A stretch of 33,423 bases of DNA from NCBI GenBank assembly GCA_002477465.1, contig DLPV01000019.1, forward strand, positions 84,221-117,643, given 5' to 3'. A model generated the notes under the pieces. It was not told the origin of the DNA. It did no database searches and saw only the letters and a program-made list of their open reading frames with translations. Source of the DNA: Gammaproteobacteria bacterium UBA7449 (GTDB taxonomy: Bacteria; Pseudomonadota; Gammaproteobacteria; Pseudomonadales; Pseudohongiellaceae). This document shows positions 24,117 through 32,509 of the stretch, in pieces. Position 1 is the stretch's first letter. Every line of letters begins with the position of its first letter. A program made the translations under genes and the position numbers.

Positions 24117-25334
24117 ATGATGCTATTCAAACAAGTTCAAATGCCGATTCTGACCCTGGTGGTCTCCCTTGCGTCTACCGTCTTTGCACAATTAGAGCGA
24201 GACTTCGCGGAGGAGTTCGCTGCACCGCGTAGCATCATGACCGCGGATGCTGGCGCGATCCGGGTGGTACCTCTTGCCTCGGGCCTCGCCAATCCGTTTG
24301 ACCTCGCCTTCCGTGATAACGGCGATATCCTGGTTACCGAGCGCTATACCGGTCAGCTCAGGGTGATCCGGGACGGTCAGCTGCTGCCCCAGGCGCTCAC
24401 GGGGGTGCCGCCGGTCTATGGGGAAGTATTCCGAGCCGGCTTGATGTCTATTGCCCTGCATCCCGATGATGATGCCCTGGTCTATATGACCTATACCAAG
24501 GCGATTGAAGTAGACGGTGAGCCTGAGCAAACCGTGGCGCTGGCGCGGGCGCGAATCCTGGAAGATCGCCTGGTCGATGTTGAAGAAATTTTTGTGGCTG
24601 CAGGACTGGATCGGGGCATCGCGGCGGCTAAGCTCCTTTTTACTCCCGAAAAACACCTGCTTATGTCTATTGGTGGCGCCTACATGTATATGGGGTTAGG
24701 TGGTTATGCCCAAGACCCAGCCGTCCACTATGGCAAGCTGCTGCGTCTCAATGACGATGGCTCAGCGGTTGCCGACAATCCCTTTGTTGCCTCCGGTGAG
24801 CACCTGCCGGAAGTCTATTCGGTAGGGCACCGTAATCAGATTGGCATGGACTACCATCCTGATACTGGAGAACTCTGGGCCGCTGAGAACGGGCCCCAGG
24901 GCGGCGATGAAGTTAATATAATTAGACCTGGCGTGAATTACGGCTGGCCACACGTGTCCTACAGTCGGCAGTATCGTGGAGACTGGGTGAGCGAGAATGA
25001 GAGGCAGTCTGAGTTCGAGCAGCCGGAGATTATCTGGTGGCCTTCTATCGCGCCAGCGGGAATGGCTTTTTACAGTGGCGACAAGATACCTGAGTGGCAG
25101 GGCAACCTGTTCGTGGGGGCCATGATCGAAGGCAGAATACCTGGCACCGGGCACGTTGAGCGTATTGTCTTCAATAGCCGCGGTCAGGAAATACGTCGCG
25201 AGGGTCTGCTGCGGGAGTTAGGTGCTCGCATTACTGCGGTCAAGCAAGGGCCGGATGGCTATCTTTATGCGCTGGCCGACGAAGAGTATGGAGCGCTCCT
25301 GCGTTTTGAGAAACTGGAAGTAGCCGATCAATAG
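24117..25334 (+). CDS. Exported PQQ-dependent sugar dehydrogenase (YliI/sorbosone dehydrogenase type)
   Basis: A 405-residue six-bladed beta-propeller oxidoreductase using PQQ. From ATG 24117 the protein has a signal peptide ending at STVFAQ near residue 25; an ATG at 24102 would overlap the DUF3500 gene. Motifs: ANPFDLAFRDNGDILVTER, LMSIALHP, VGHRNQIGMDYHP (cofactor-binding Arg), AAENGPQGGDEVNII and NYGWPHVSY, followed by the PSIAPAGMAFY block. This is the soluble aldose sugar dehydrogenase group, which oxidises sugars in the periplasm. PQQ biosynthesis genes are absent here. It is coupled to the DUF3500 gene. Confidence 0.9.
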   Translation: MMLFKQVQMPILTLVVSLASTVFAQLERDFAEEFAAPRSIMTADAGAIRVVPLASGLANPFDLAFRDNGDILVTERYTGQLRVIRDGQLLPQALTGVPPVYGEVFRAGLMSIALHPDDDALVYMTYTKAIEVDGEPEQTVALARARILEDRLVDVEEIFVAAGLDRGIAAAKLLFTPEKHLLMSIGGAYMYMGLGGYAQDPAVHYGKLLRLNDDGSAVADNPFVASGEHLPEVYSVGHRNQIGMDYHPDTGELWAAENGPQGGDEVNIIRPGVNYGWPHVSYSRQYRGDWVSENERQSEFEQPEIIWWPSIAPAGMAFYSGDKIPEWQGNLFVGAMIEGRIPGTGHVERIVFNSRGQEIRREGLLRELGARITAVKQGPDGYLYALADEEYGALLRFEKLEVADQ

Positions 25335-25401
25335 ATCTCCGCTCGCCAAGAATACGCATAGGAAAATCCTGGTGGGCTGTTAGCCTGAAAGGCTGGTAAG
25401 T

Positions 25402-25425
25402 AGTTAGATAGTTGGATAGTTAGAT
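25402..25425. repeat. Short tandem repeat, 8-bp unit x3
   Basis: AGTTAGAT, AGTTGGAT and AGTTAGAT follow each other exactly in the 142-bp gap before the carboxylesterase gene. More diverged GATAGA/GATAGTT copies continue to about 25478. Such repeats may arise by slippage; a regulatory role is possible but unproven. Confidence 0.6.
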
Positions 25426-25479
25426 AGACAATGAACTGGATAGACAGATAGAAAAGTTGTGGATCGTTGAGGATAGTTG

Positions 25480-27099
25480 ATGAAAAGTTTCATGAGTAAA
25501 CAGGCTTTACTAGTCATTCTCACCGGCATGCTCTCTGCAGTTGCAGTGGCGGACATAGATGAGGTCTCCACCAGCGAGGGTAACTATCGCAGCGTGGCGT
25601 CGGAGTTTGCAGCTGGTGTCAGCGTCTTTAAAGGACTTACCTTCGCCGCGCCTCCGCTGCAGGAATTGCGCTGGAAGCCGCCAGCGCAGGCAATTGAGTT
25701 TTCTGGCACGCGAGTCGCTGAACGCGCGGGACCCGCGTGCTGGCAGGCCCGCAATGGCGACGACAGTGTTTATGCTCGCGGTAATCTTGGGCGTTCCGAG
25801 GATTGCCTGTACCTGAACGTGTTCAGTGGCGCTGCGGCTGCCAGCGAGCGCTTACCAGTGATGGTTTGGTTTCACGGTGGCAGCAACACCGCTGGTCATG
25901 GTGGCGCGCAAATCTTTGATGGCTCGAACCTCGCTGCTCGCGGTGCGGTGGTGGTAACAGCAAACTACCGACTCGGTCCGCTCGGTTTCCTGGCCCACCC
26001 CGCATTGACCAACGAATCTCCCCAAGGCGCCTCCGGTAACTACGGCCTGTTGGACCAGATCGCGGCACTGCACTGGGTGCAGGACAATATTGCAGAATTC
26101 GGCGGTGACCCGGAAAGAGTCACTATTTTTGGGCAGTCGGCCGGTGGCGAAGACGTGTGCCTGTTGATGGCCTCGCCGCTGAGCGAAGGCCTTATTCACC
26201 GGGTCATAGGACAATCACCTTCCGGGGGATGTGTGCGTCTACAGCAGGGCCTCGAGGGCGGGGCAGATTCGGCCCATGCCAGGGGTACAAGATTTGTCGA
26301 AGCCATGGGTATCACGGGTTCCGGCAGCACTGCGCTTGCCGCCATGCGGGAACTCTCGCCGCAGCAAATCATTGGTACGACACGGACCGAGGGAAACCCT
26401 AACGGGCCTATCGTCGATGGCTGGGTGTTGCCGGAACCGCCAGCGCAGTTGTTTGCCTCGGGTAACTATAACCGGATGCCAATGATGAGCGGTGCGCTCT
26501 CAGACGAATATTTTGGCCTGCAGGCGGGGGCTGCTGAAATTTCGGAAACGGACCTGGATAATTATCTGACTCGCGCTTTTGGCGTGGCTGGCACTGGTCT
26601 GAGGGCAGACTACGCCGAGCTTATTACGCAGTCACCGGTGGCGGCCCGCAAAACCATTGCCGGCGACAACGGCTTCATACGCACAGCCAGAGATTGGGCA
26701 CGCCTGGTATCCAGCCACGGCGATCCCGCCTATGTATATTATTTTTCCAGAGCTGTGCCGGTATTTCGCCTGTATGTGCCAGAGCGTCCTGAACTAAACG
26801 GCAATGGCGGGGCCCGCAGCCTGGGAGCCTATCACTCGGGAGAACTGGCCTATATGTTTGATAACCTGGATGCGGTCGGCATCGGCTGGGAAGAAGCCGA
26901 TCACATGCTGTCGGAAATCGTTGCTGACTATTGGTTTAACTTCGCCAGCAGCGGCAATCCAAATGGGGCAGGTCTCCCAGATTGGCCAACCTATGACTCG
27001 GCTGTTGATGCGGTTCAGATCCTTGATGCTGAGGTCAGCAATGCCCAGCACCCGCGCAAGCGATTCATGGACAGAATAGATACGCTGGTTGAGCCCTGA
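25480..27099 (+). CDS. Exported type-B carboxylesterase
   Basis: A 539-residue esterase of the cholinesterase/para-nitrobenzyl esterase family. A signal peptide ends at VAVAD near residue 24. SEDCLYLNVF (106-115), MVWFHGGSNTAGHGG with the oxyanion glycines, and the nucleophile Ser220 in FGQSAGG are all present. The acidic residue is probably in GALSDEYFG and the His in GAYHSGELAYMF. The start is ATG 25480 with GAGGA six bases upstream; a TTG one codon earlier is not needed. Substrate unknown; being exported it would act on external esters, like the PHB-depolymerase-like esterase nearby. It converges on the carboxyltransferase gene with only 27 bp between stops. Confidence 0.9.
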   Translation: MKSFMSKQALLVILTGMLSAVAVADIDEVSTSEGNYRSVASEFAAGVSVFKGLTFAAPPLQELRWKPPAQAIEFSGTRVAERAGPACWQARNGDDSVYARGNLGRSEDCLYLNVFSGAAAASERLPVMVWFHGGSNTAGHGGAQIFDGSNLAARGAVVVTANYRLGPLGFLAHPALTNESPQGASGNYGLLDQIAALHWVQDNIAEFGGDPERVTIFGQSAGGEDVCLLMASPLSEGLIHRVIGQSPSGGCVRLQQGLEGGADSAHARGTRFVEAMGITGSGSTALAAMRELSPQQIIGTTRTEGNPNGPIVDGWVLPEPPAQLFASGNYNRMPMMSGALSDEYFGLQAGAAEISETDLDNYLTRAFGVAGTGLRADYAELITQSPVAARKTIAGDNGFIRTARDWARLVSSHGDPAYVYYFSRAVPVFRLYVPERPELNGNGGARSLGAYHSGELAYMFDNLDAVGIGWEEADHMLSEIVADYWFNFASSGNPNGAGLPDWPTYDSAVDAVQILDAEVSNAQHPRKRFMDRIDTLVEP

Positions 27100-27126
27100 G
27101 TCATTGGGATTGCGTGTTAGGGCAGG

Positions 27127-28686
27127 TCAGGGTCTGGGCGTTCTTGCCTTAGGGCCCAGCTGACTGGGTAGTATTTCGTAGGCCAGCTTCACCCAGTCAC
27201 AAAGCAGAGAGCGGGTATCCCTTGGATCGATAACCTCTTCAATGCCAAAGGCTTCAGCAGTGCGTAGCGGAGAACGATACTGTTCCAGCATATCTTCGAG
27301 TTCGCGGCGCCGTGCATCTGGGTTTTCCGCTGCCTCGATATCTCGGCGATAGGCTGCCTGCACGCCTCCTTCAATAGGCAGTGAACCCCAATCAGCAGAA
27401 GGCCAGGCGTAGCGCAGATTCAGGCCGTCAGTCTTACCGTGGCCCGCGCCCGCCACGCCATAGCAGCGGCGCACAATCACAGAGACCCAGGGAATGCTGG
27501 ATTGATAAACCGCCATCAATGCGCGACTGCCAAGGCGCACCGTGCCTTCCTGCTCAGCCTCGGTGCCGATAAGAAAGCCCGGATTGTCCACGAGGTTTAC
27601 GACCGGCAGGTGAAAGGTGTCGCAGAGGTCTACAAAGCGCATCATCTTCTCTGAAGCAGAAGCGTTTACCGCGCCGCCGTGATGCTGGGTGTCATTTGCC
27701 ATGATCCCTACAGGATGGCCGTGCAGCCTGGTGAGTCCAACGCAGAGTGAGCGTCCGTAGCCTGGGCTGATCTCAAAAAAGCTATCCACGTCCGCTACGC
27801 TGCTGATAATGTCACGAATTTCATACATTTCGCGGCGATTGCGAGGGATTACTGCGAGTAAGGATTCGTCGCGGCGGTCTACTGAATCACTGCAGTCTGC
27901 AATAGGGGGCAGATGCCACACATTTTGTGGCAGGTAGGAAAGAAATTGCTTAATAGCAACGAATGCTTCCTCTTCGCTTTCGACCTCATTGTCGACAGCG
28001 CCACTTTGATGGGCATGGATTTGTGAGCCGCCCAGTTCATTTTTCTCAACCGGTTTACCAAAACCGCGCTCAACCACCGGTGGGCCTGCGACAAACAGCT
28101 GGCTGGTGTCTTTTATCATCAAAGAGAAATGTGAAATAGTGACGCGAACCGCGCCCAGCCCGGCTACTGAACCCATACAGGCACATACCACCGGCACTTG
28201 CCCCATCAATTCCATGGTAGTGCCAAAGCCCGCCAATGCCGGTACATAGGAATAGCCAACCATTTCCAGGGTTTTGACACTGCCGCCACCACCACTGCCA
28301 TCCACCAGGCGCACCAGGGGAAGGCGCATCTCCAGTGCATACTTTTCGCCGTAACCCGATTTGTCACCAACTTTGGCATCGGCGGCGCCACCGCGCACGG
28401 TGAAATCATCGCCACCAATCACGACGCGGCGGCCGTTCAAGCCGGCCGTGCCGAGCACAAAGTTGGAGGGCGTGAAATCTTCCAGTTCACCGCTGTCGCT
28501 GTACTGGGCCTTGCCAGCGAGCGCGCCGATTTCATGGAAGGTGTCGGTGTCTGCCAGTGCTTCAATACGCTCGCGCACGGTGAGACGCCCATTGTCATGC
28601 TGACGCTGTATACGCTCCTCACCACCCATTTTCTTCGCAAGGGCTTCGCGGTTGCGCAGCTCGTCGACTTCTTTCTGCCAGCTCAT
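27127..28686 (-). CDS. Acyl-CoA carboxylase carboxyltransferase (PccB/MccB-like)
   Basis: A 519-residue biotin-dependent carboxyltransferase subunit. N-terminal blocks are GRLTVRERIEALADTDTFHEIG and RVVIGGDDFTVRGGA; then come the glycine-rich GSGGGGSVKTLE, CMGSVAGLGAVR, and in the C-terminal half HPVGIMANDTQHHGGAV, FLIGTEAEQEG and SVIVRRCYGVAGAG. The last blocks form the acyl-CoA and carboxybiotin sites. The substrate could be propionyl-, methylcrotonyl-, geranyl- or acetyl-CoA; the sequence alone does not decide. The biotin carboxylase/carrier subunit is not adjacent, which is unusual for catabolic carboxylases. Start ATG 28686 has AGGA nine bases upstream. Confidence 0.9.
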   Translation of the reverse strand: MSWQKEVDELRNREALAKKMGGEERIQRQHDNGRLTVRERIEALADTDTFHEIGALAGKAQYSDSGELEDFTPSNFVLGTAGLNGRRVVIGGDDFTVRGGAADAKVGDKSGYGEKYALEMRLPLVRLVDGSGGGGSVKTLEMVGYSYVPALAGFGTTMELMGQVPVVCACMGSVAGLGAVRVTISHFSLMIKDTSQLFVAGPPVVERGFGKPVEKNELGGSQIHAHQSGAVDNEVESEEEAFVAIKQFLSYLPQNVWHLPPIADCSDSVDRRDESLLAVIPRNRREMYEIRDIISSVADVDSFFEISPGYGRSLCVGLTRLHGHPVGIMANDTQHHGGAVNASASEKMMRFVDLCDTFHLPVVNLVDNPGFLIGTEAEQEGTVRLGSRALMAVYQSSIPWVSVIVRRCYGVAGAGHGKTDGLNLRYAWPSADWGSLPIEGGVQAAYRRDIEAAENPDARRRELEDMLEQYRSPLRTAEAFGIEEVIDPRDTRSLLCDWVKLAYEILPSQLGPKARTPRP

Positions 28687-28790
28687 AGGTCTCGGTCCTG
28701 TCTAATCCAGATTAGTTTCTATCATGAAACTGAGCACCCATGAAAGCGGGCTAGAGGCGGCCGGCTCGGTTCCGGTGGACTTTGGGCACT

Positions 28791-28819
28791 TTGGCGGTGC
28801 GAATGGGATCATCTATAAG
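28791..28819 (+). promoter_or_regulatory. Candidate sigma70-type promoter
   Basis: TTGGCG (28791-28796) and TATAAG (28814-28819) are 17 bp apart, a fair match to the consensus boxes. It lies upstream of the small hydrophobic ORF and the interrupted XRE gene and points towards them. Confidence 0.35.
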
Positions 28820-28880
28820 CTACTGTAAAAAATATTTGACATCAAAATCATTTCAATTTCTGCAGAAGACGAATATACAG

Positions 28881-28982
28881 ATGAAGGCAGCATTAATCAT
28901 TGCTGTGGCGGGCGCAAGCCTCGTGGCCCTCACCAAACTGTTGGCGATTGTGTTGGCTGAAATGCTTGCAGCTATTGTCTAG
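28881..28982 (+). CDS. Candidate 33-residue hydrophobic membrane peptide
   Basis: The ATG at 28881 opens a frame of 33 codons ending at TAG 28980. The product is nearly all Ala, Leu, Ile and Val, with two Lys (2 and 19) and one Glu (26), and would form a single membrane helix. The Shine-Dalgarno sequence is poor. In size and composition it resembles small membrane proteins and type I toxins such as TisB, without sequence identity I can claim. It sits 34 bp before the interrupted XRE gene. It might also be a remnant of a larger membrane partner. Coding status is uncertain. Confidence 0.4.
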   Translation: MKAALIIAVAGASLVALTKLLAIVLAEMLAAIV

Positions 28983-29016
28983 ATCGCGCGGTATCGCAGA
29001 GACTGAGAGTTAACCG

Positions 29017-29229
29017 ATGCCAGAGTTACCAATCACAAACTTTATCCGATAGTTACGCGCCACCCATGGTGCCATGACCCAGTTTGAGTTGGCGAAGAGT
29101 TTGGGCTTTACTAGCCAGGCTGTGAATGCAATAGAGCTGGATAAATACCCGCCTTCATTGGAAGTGGTCTTCAAGATCGCCGCGATGTTCGACCTTCACC
29201 TGGAGCAAGTGTTTCAATCAAGACAATAA
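29017..29229 (+). pseudogene. XRE-family helix-turn-helix regulator with an in-frame amber codon
   Basis: The frame from ATG 29017 reads MPELPITNFIR, then TAG at 29050-29052, then LRATHGAMTQFELAKSLGF and on through TSQAVNAIELDKYPPSLEVVFKIAAMFDLHLEQVFQ to TAA 29227. Intact YozG-like regulators of about 65-70 residues have NRIRELRxxxGMTQxELA at this place, so the TAG most likely replaces a Glu codon (GAG to TAG). All the rest of the domain is preserved. A restart at ATG 29074 would give 51 residues that lack the first helix. It is either a recent pseudogene, a shortened protein, or subject to stop-codon read-through. Confidence 0.75.
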
Positions 29230-29240
29230 AATCAGGCACA

Positions 29241-29270
29241 AAAAAGGGGTAGCAAATGCTACCCCTTTTT
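29241..29270. terminator. Strong bidirectional terminator
   Basis: AAAAAGGGGTAGCA (29241-29254) and TGCTACCCCTTTTT (29257-29270) are perfect inverted repeats with two bases between, giving a GC-rich stem flanked by A5 and T5. It works on the plus strand behind the XRE gene and on the minus strand behind the TonB receptor gene, whose stop is 26 bases away. Confidence 0.88.
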
Positions 29271-29295
29271 GTTTCGCTTTAAGATCTAGCTGATC

Positions 29296-31923
29296 TTAGA
29301 AGTCTGCGCGCAGACGGGCGTAGTAGTAACCGCCCTGCCATGGAACAACGGTGCCTGAGGAGTAGACACGACCACAGCAGTAATCGCTGATGGTGTCTCG
29401 ATCAGGATACTCGTCGAACAGGTTACGTGCACCAGCAGAGAGCTCAAACATATCATTGATCTGCCACTGACCTTCAAGGTCGAACTGGTAGAAGTCAGGC
29501 AACGTTTGGAAACGAAGACCGCCTGGGCCTGTGCCACCAGAGTTTGAGTTTGTAGACTCTCCGTACCATTGCAGACGGGCAATCAACTGCAGATCGCCAA
29601 TCGTGTGCATGCCGGTGAATATGCCACGCCACTGAGGATCAAAATTCACGAAATCATAACGATTTTCAGCATTTAAGTAAGTGCTGGGATCTGATTCGAA
29701 AGAATTCTCAGTGTAGTTTAATGCCGCGGAAATCGTTGTGTTATCTGCTACCGGATAGCTAGCAACAACATCGAATCCCTCAGTGCGACTATCAAACGCG
29801 TTGGTGAAGTAGAAAACACCACCAATGGTGTTCGCTCCAGCTACGCCGGCACCATCAAGTGCCAAAAAGTTGGAGTAGGCGCTACCTGACGTAGGATCTG
29901 TAGATACCGAGCGAGTCGAAATCGCGTTAGTACGATCATCGATGTCGATTCGGTAGTAGTCAAGGGTCAGATCCAATTCACCGATGTTACCAGTTAAACC
30001 AATAGTGAAGTTATTTGATTTTTCTGGCTTCAGAGGGGTCGCGCCGAGTGCTTGTGCCACGGGGCCACCAGCAGGGAACAGACCGGTCGCGATCGGGATA
30101 CCATCTGGCAAACGGGTTGACACGTTTACGGTACCTTGCTGCCCAGGAGTTGGGGCTCTGAAACCAGTACCGATTGAGGCTCTAGCGTTCCAATTGTCCG
30201 TTAAAATTAGACGGCCAGCCAATTGGAACAGCACTTCTGAATCGAAGTCGTCATAGTTCTCGTACCGTACGGCGCCTTGCATAAATAAGGCGTCAGTCAC
30301 GTCTCCGCTCAATTCTCCGTACAGCGCGAATGAGTTACGCTGGAAGACATTAGTGAATTGTGGAGAGTTTCCTGGAAAACCGTTAGAACCTACACCAACT
30401 ACTTTATATACCGGGTCGCTTGAGTTTGAGCAATCAAGAGTCGAACCGCCCGCAATGGCATTAATACCATTCGGAGCTGTAGTTCCATCGGCATTACATA
30501 GATCCCAAGGATCTTGCACTGCGTAAGGGCCAGCAACGTGGGACGCTGGGTCGCCAGCTTTCAGCTCATACTCTTCATCCATATAGCTCGCGCCAAAGGC
30601 AAATACAGCCGGACCGGCAATACCAGCGTCGAACTCGTATGTGAAGTCAGCCTGGAACTGAGTCTCCGTGTTAATCAGGTCACTTGGACGGAAGCTGGTA
30701 GGCGTATTGGCATTACCCAGCGAGTTGCCTAGTGAAGGGTTAATGGTGTTAAACAGTGTGTATCTAATTTCACTCTCACCAGTACGTCCGCTGAAGTCAT
30801 AAGTTAGACCGTTGTCCAACTCACCACGCATGCCGCCAACTATAGAGAAATCGCTCACATCCCCATCAAACTGGGGAGTGAAGCCGCCAGGAAAGAGCTC
30901 CTGCGGAGTGTAAATAGATCCATCTGGCTCTCGAAGCTCTTCAATTACTCCGTTACCCGGGTATCGATAGAAAAAGTTACCATCGGTGCTTGAGTCTGAG
31001 TAGTTCGCGAAGCCGTAGAACTCCGTATCCGCATCCAGTTGGTAGCCAGCATTAACGAAGACTCGTACGGCGTCACCTTGAGGCTGTCCCCACGGTTGCA
31101 CGACGTCGCTGATTCCTGCAGCGTTAGCACTCTTGGTGCCAGCTTGGTAAACCGGATCTCGGGCCTTCGCCTGCTTCGCCGCACTCTGCTGGGTGAATCC
31201 GGGCAAATTAGGATCTACACACCACCATGATTGGCAGTATTGCTCACCGCGGTTGGTTCTGTCAGTTTCTACCCATTCACCGGAGATGCTGACAAAGCCG
31301 CTATCACCGAGGGGCAGGCCAATATTACCCTGGACGGTAGTCATAGCGCCGTCGCCTTCGAAGAACTCACCGCTATCGATAGTCAGGCTGCCGCCTTCAC
31401 TATTGTCATTTAACAAGAAGTTAATAACACCAGCAATCGCATCAGAGCCATACTGAGCCGAAGCGCCGTCTCTCAGCACTTCAACGTTTTTGATCGCTGC
31501 GGCTGGGATCGTCGCCAAGTCTGGGCCTTGCGTTCCGGAGCCGCCGATTGAAACTAGAGCCGCACGATGTCGGCGCTTGCCATTTACCAACACCAGCGTC
31601 TTATCTGTCGGTAAACCACGCAGCTGCGCAGGACGGATCATGGTTGCACCGTCTGAAATCGGCTGACGAGCTACATTAAAAGATGGAACCAGCGTTTGCA
31701 GAATATTGTTGGTATCGGTATGTGAAATTGATTCGATGTCAGCAGCGCTGAAGACATCCACTGGAACAGGTGAATCAGTGGCTGTTCTGGGTCGTCCTCT
31801 GGCGCCTGTTACGATGATCTCTTCAACCTCTGCACCGTCTTGCGCGAAGGCCGCTTGATGCGTGCCTGTAGCTGCGAGAATGGCAACCGCAAGCAGGGAT
31901 TTAGGGTGTTTACGAAAATTCAT
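29296..31923 (-). CDS. TonB-dependent outer-membrane receptor
   Basis: An 875-residue receptor. The signal peptide ends at AAFAQ (about 28), followed by a TonB-box-like segment VEEIIVTGARGRP. The plug domain has SISHTDTNNILQTLVPSFN, MIRPAQLRGLPTDKTLVLVNGKRRH and EVLRDGASAQYGSDAIAGVINFLL. The long beta-barrel contains typical strands, including NWNARASIGTGFRAPTPGQQG and LKPEKSNNFTIGLTG, and ends with LFDEYPDRD and a C-terminal Phe (YYARLRADF). The ligand is unknown; siderophore-specific marks are not obvious, and this type often takes up organic oligomers or aromatic compounds. Start ATG 31923 has AGGAG nine bases upstream. It is a single gene with a long upstream region and a strong terminator. 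Confidence 0.93.
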   Translation of the reverse strand: MNFRKHPKSLLAVAILAATGTHQAAFAQDGAEVEEIIVTGARGRPRTATDSPVPVDVFSAADIESISHTDTNNILQTLVPSFNVARQPISDGATMIRPAQLRGLPTDKTLVLVNGKRRHRAALVSIGGSGTQGPDLATIPAAAIKNVEVLRDGASAQYGSDAIAGVINFLLNDNSEGGSLTIDSGEFFEGDGAMTTVQGNIGLPLGDSGFVSISGEWVETDRTNRGEQYCQSWWCVDPNLPGFTQQSAAKQAKARDPVYQAGTKSANAAGISDVVQPWGQPQGDAVRVFVNAGYQLDADTEFYGFANYSDSSTDGNFFYRYPGNGVIEELREPDGSIYTPQELFPGGFTPQFDGDVSDFSIVGGMRGELDNGLTYDFSGRTGESEIRYTLFNTINPSLGNSLGNANTPTSFRPSDLINTETQFQADFTYEFDAGIAGPAVFAFGASYMDEEYELKAGDPASHVAGPYAVQDPWDLCNADGTTAPNGINAIAGGSTLDCSNSSDPVYKVVGVGSNGFPGNSPQFTNVFQRNSFALYGELSGDVTDALFMQGAVRYENYDDFDSEVLFQLAGRLILTDNWNARASIGTGFRAPTPGQQGTVNVSTRLPDGIPIATGLFPAGGPVAQALGATPLKPEKSNNFTIGLTGNIGELDLTLDYYRIDIDDRTNAISTRSVSTDPTSGSAYSNFLALDGAGVAGANTIGGVFYFTNAFDSRTEGFDVVASYPVADNTTISAALNYTENSFESDPSTYLNAENRYDFVNFDPQWRGIFTGMHTIGDLQLIARLQWYGESTNSNSGGTGPGGLRFQTLPDFYQFDLEGQWQINDMFELSAGARNLFDEYPDRDTISDYCCGRVYSSGTVVPWQGGYYYARLRADF

Positions 31924-32082
31924 TCGTCTCTACTCCTGGAATTAATATTTGTGGGTTTCCCCGAAACCGAAGGTAATAGAGCTATGCTGAGCGAGCTGTT
32001 TCGCCTGCACTACCATTACGAAAGGAAATAAGCCTGCTACAAACAGCAGAGGGGGTCTTATTAATTAGAGAGTGTAAAGCTT

Positions 32083-32143
32083 TTTGCACCACATTAAAAC
32101 ACCCTGAAACACAAGATTCGCACCCTATTAAACCCTTTGAAAC
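32083..32143 (-). repeat. Imperfect direct repeat upstream of the TonB receptor gene
   Basis: Two copies, 32083-32110 and 32117-32143, with a 34-bp step. In the direction of the receptor gene each has the pattern GTTTCA, an AGGGT-like core, TTTAAT and GGTGC. About 20 of 27 positions agree. Their position, 160-220 bp before the receptor start, suits a tandem operator for a regulator of nutrient uptake. Confidence 0.45.
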
Positions 32144-32211
32144 ATATGAATTCTAAGGTCTCTCAGAGGTTTAAGGGCAGTCTAAAACCGGCTAAAAATT
32201 CATATTTAACT

Positions 32212-32225
32212 TATTGATATCAATA
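32212..32225. promoter_or_regulatory. 14-bp perfect palindrome TATTGATATCAATA
   Basis: A perfect inverted repeat in the A/T-rich region about 290 bp upstream of the TonB receptor start. Palindromes of this size are common dimeric-repressor sites, but A/T-rich ones also occur by chance. No second copy was seen nearby. Confidence 0.25.
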
Positions 32226-32509
32226 GCTTATTATTATTCGAGAGCGTTTGTTTAGGGCTGTAGAGATGACTGACTGGGAGTGCTTTCTCCCGATAGGACC
32301 CGTTACCCAAGATCTGGCGCTGGCTTCAAAGACTCTTTTTAAAGCACAAAAACTTGCCACTTAGTCAAAGTGATGTCGATTTGAGAATTGAGTGCACCAA
32401 AGTGATCACCATTTAGTTTTTAAATTCCGAGATCTGTGAAGTTCACCAGTAATTGGTGTTCCGCTGAGGAAGGCTGCCTGCTTTCTGCGGTGATCGATTA
32501 CTTATATCG

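Larger units (their letters stand above)
31924..32509. other. 586-bp A/T-rich non-coding stretch upstream of the TonB receptor gene
   Basis: No ORF with a ribosome-binding site or recognisable family was found on either strand. It holds an imperfect direct repeat (32083-32143) and a 14-bp palindrome (32212-32225), and must contain the promoter of the receptor gene, but no convincing -35/-10 pair could be assigned. Confidence 0.5.

Noticed and set aside
25402..25478. Possible CRISPR-like array
   Set aside because: The units are 8 bp with no spacers; this is a simple tandem repeat.
29050..29052. TAG as pyrrolysine or other recoded codon
   Set aside because: No evidence for recoding machinery in the window, and nothing in the XRE family would call for it; a nonsense mutation is simpler.
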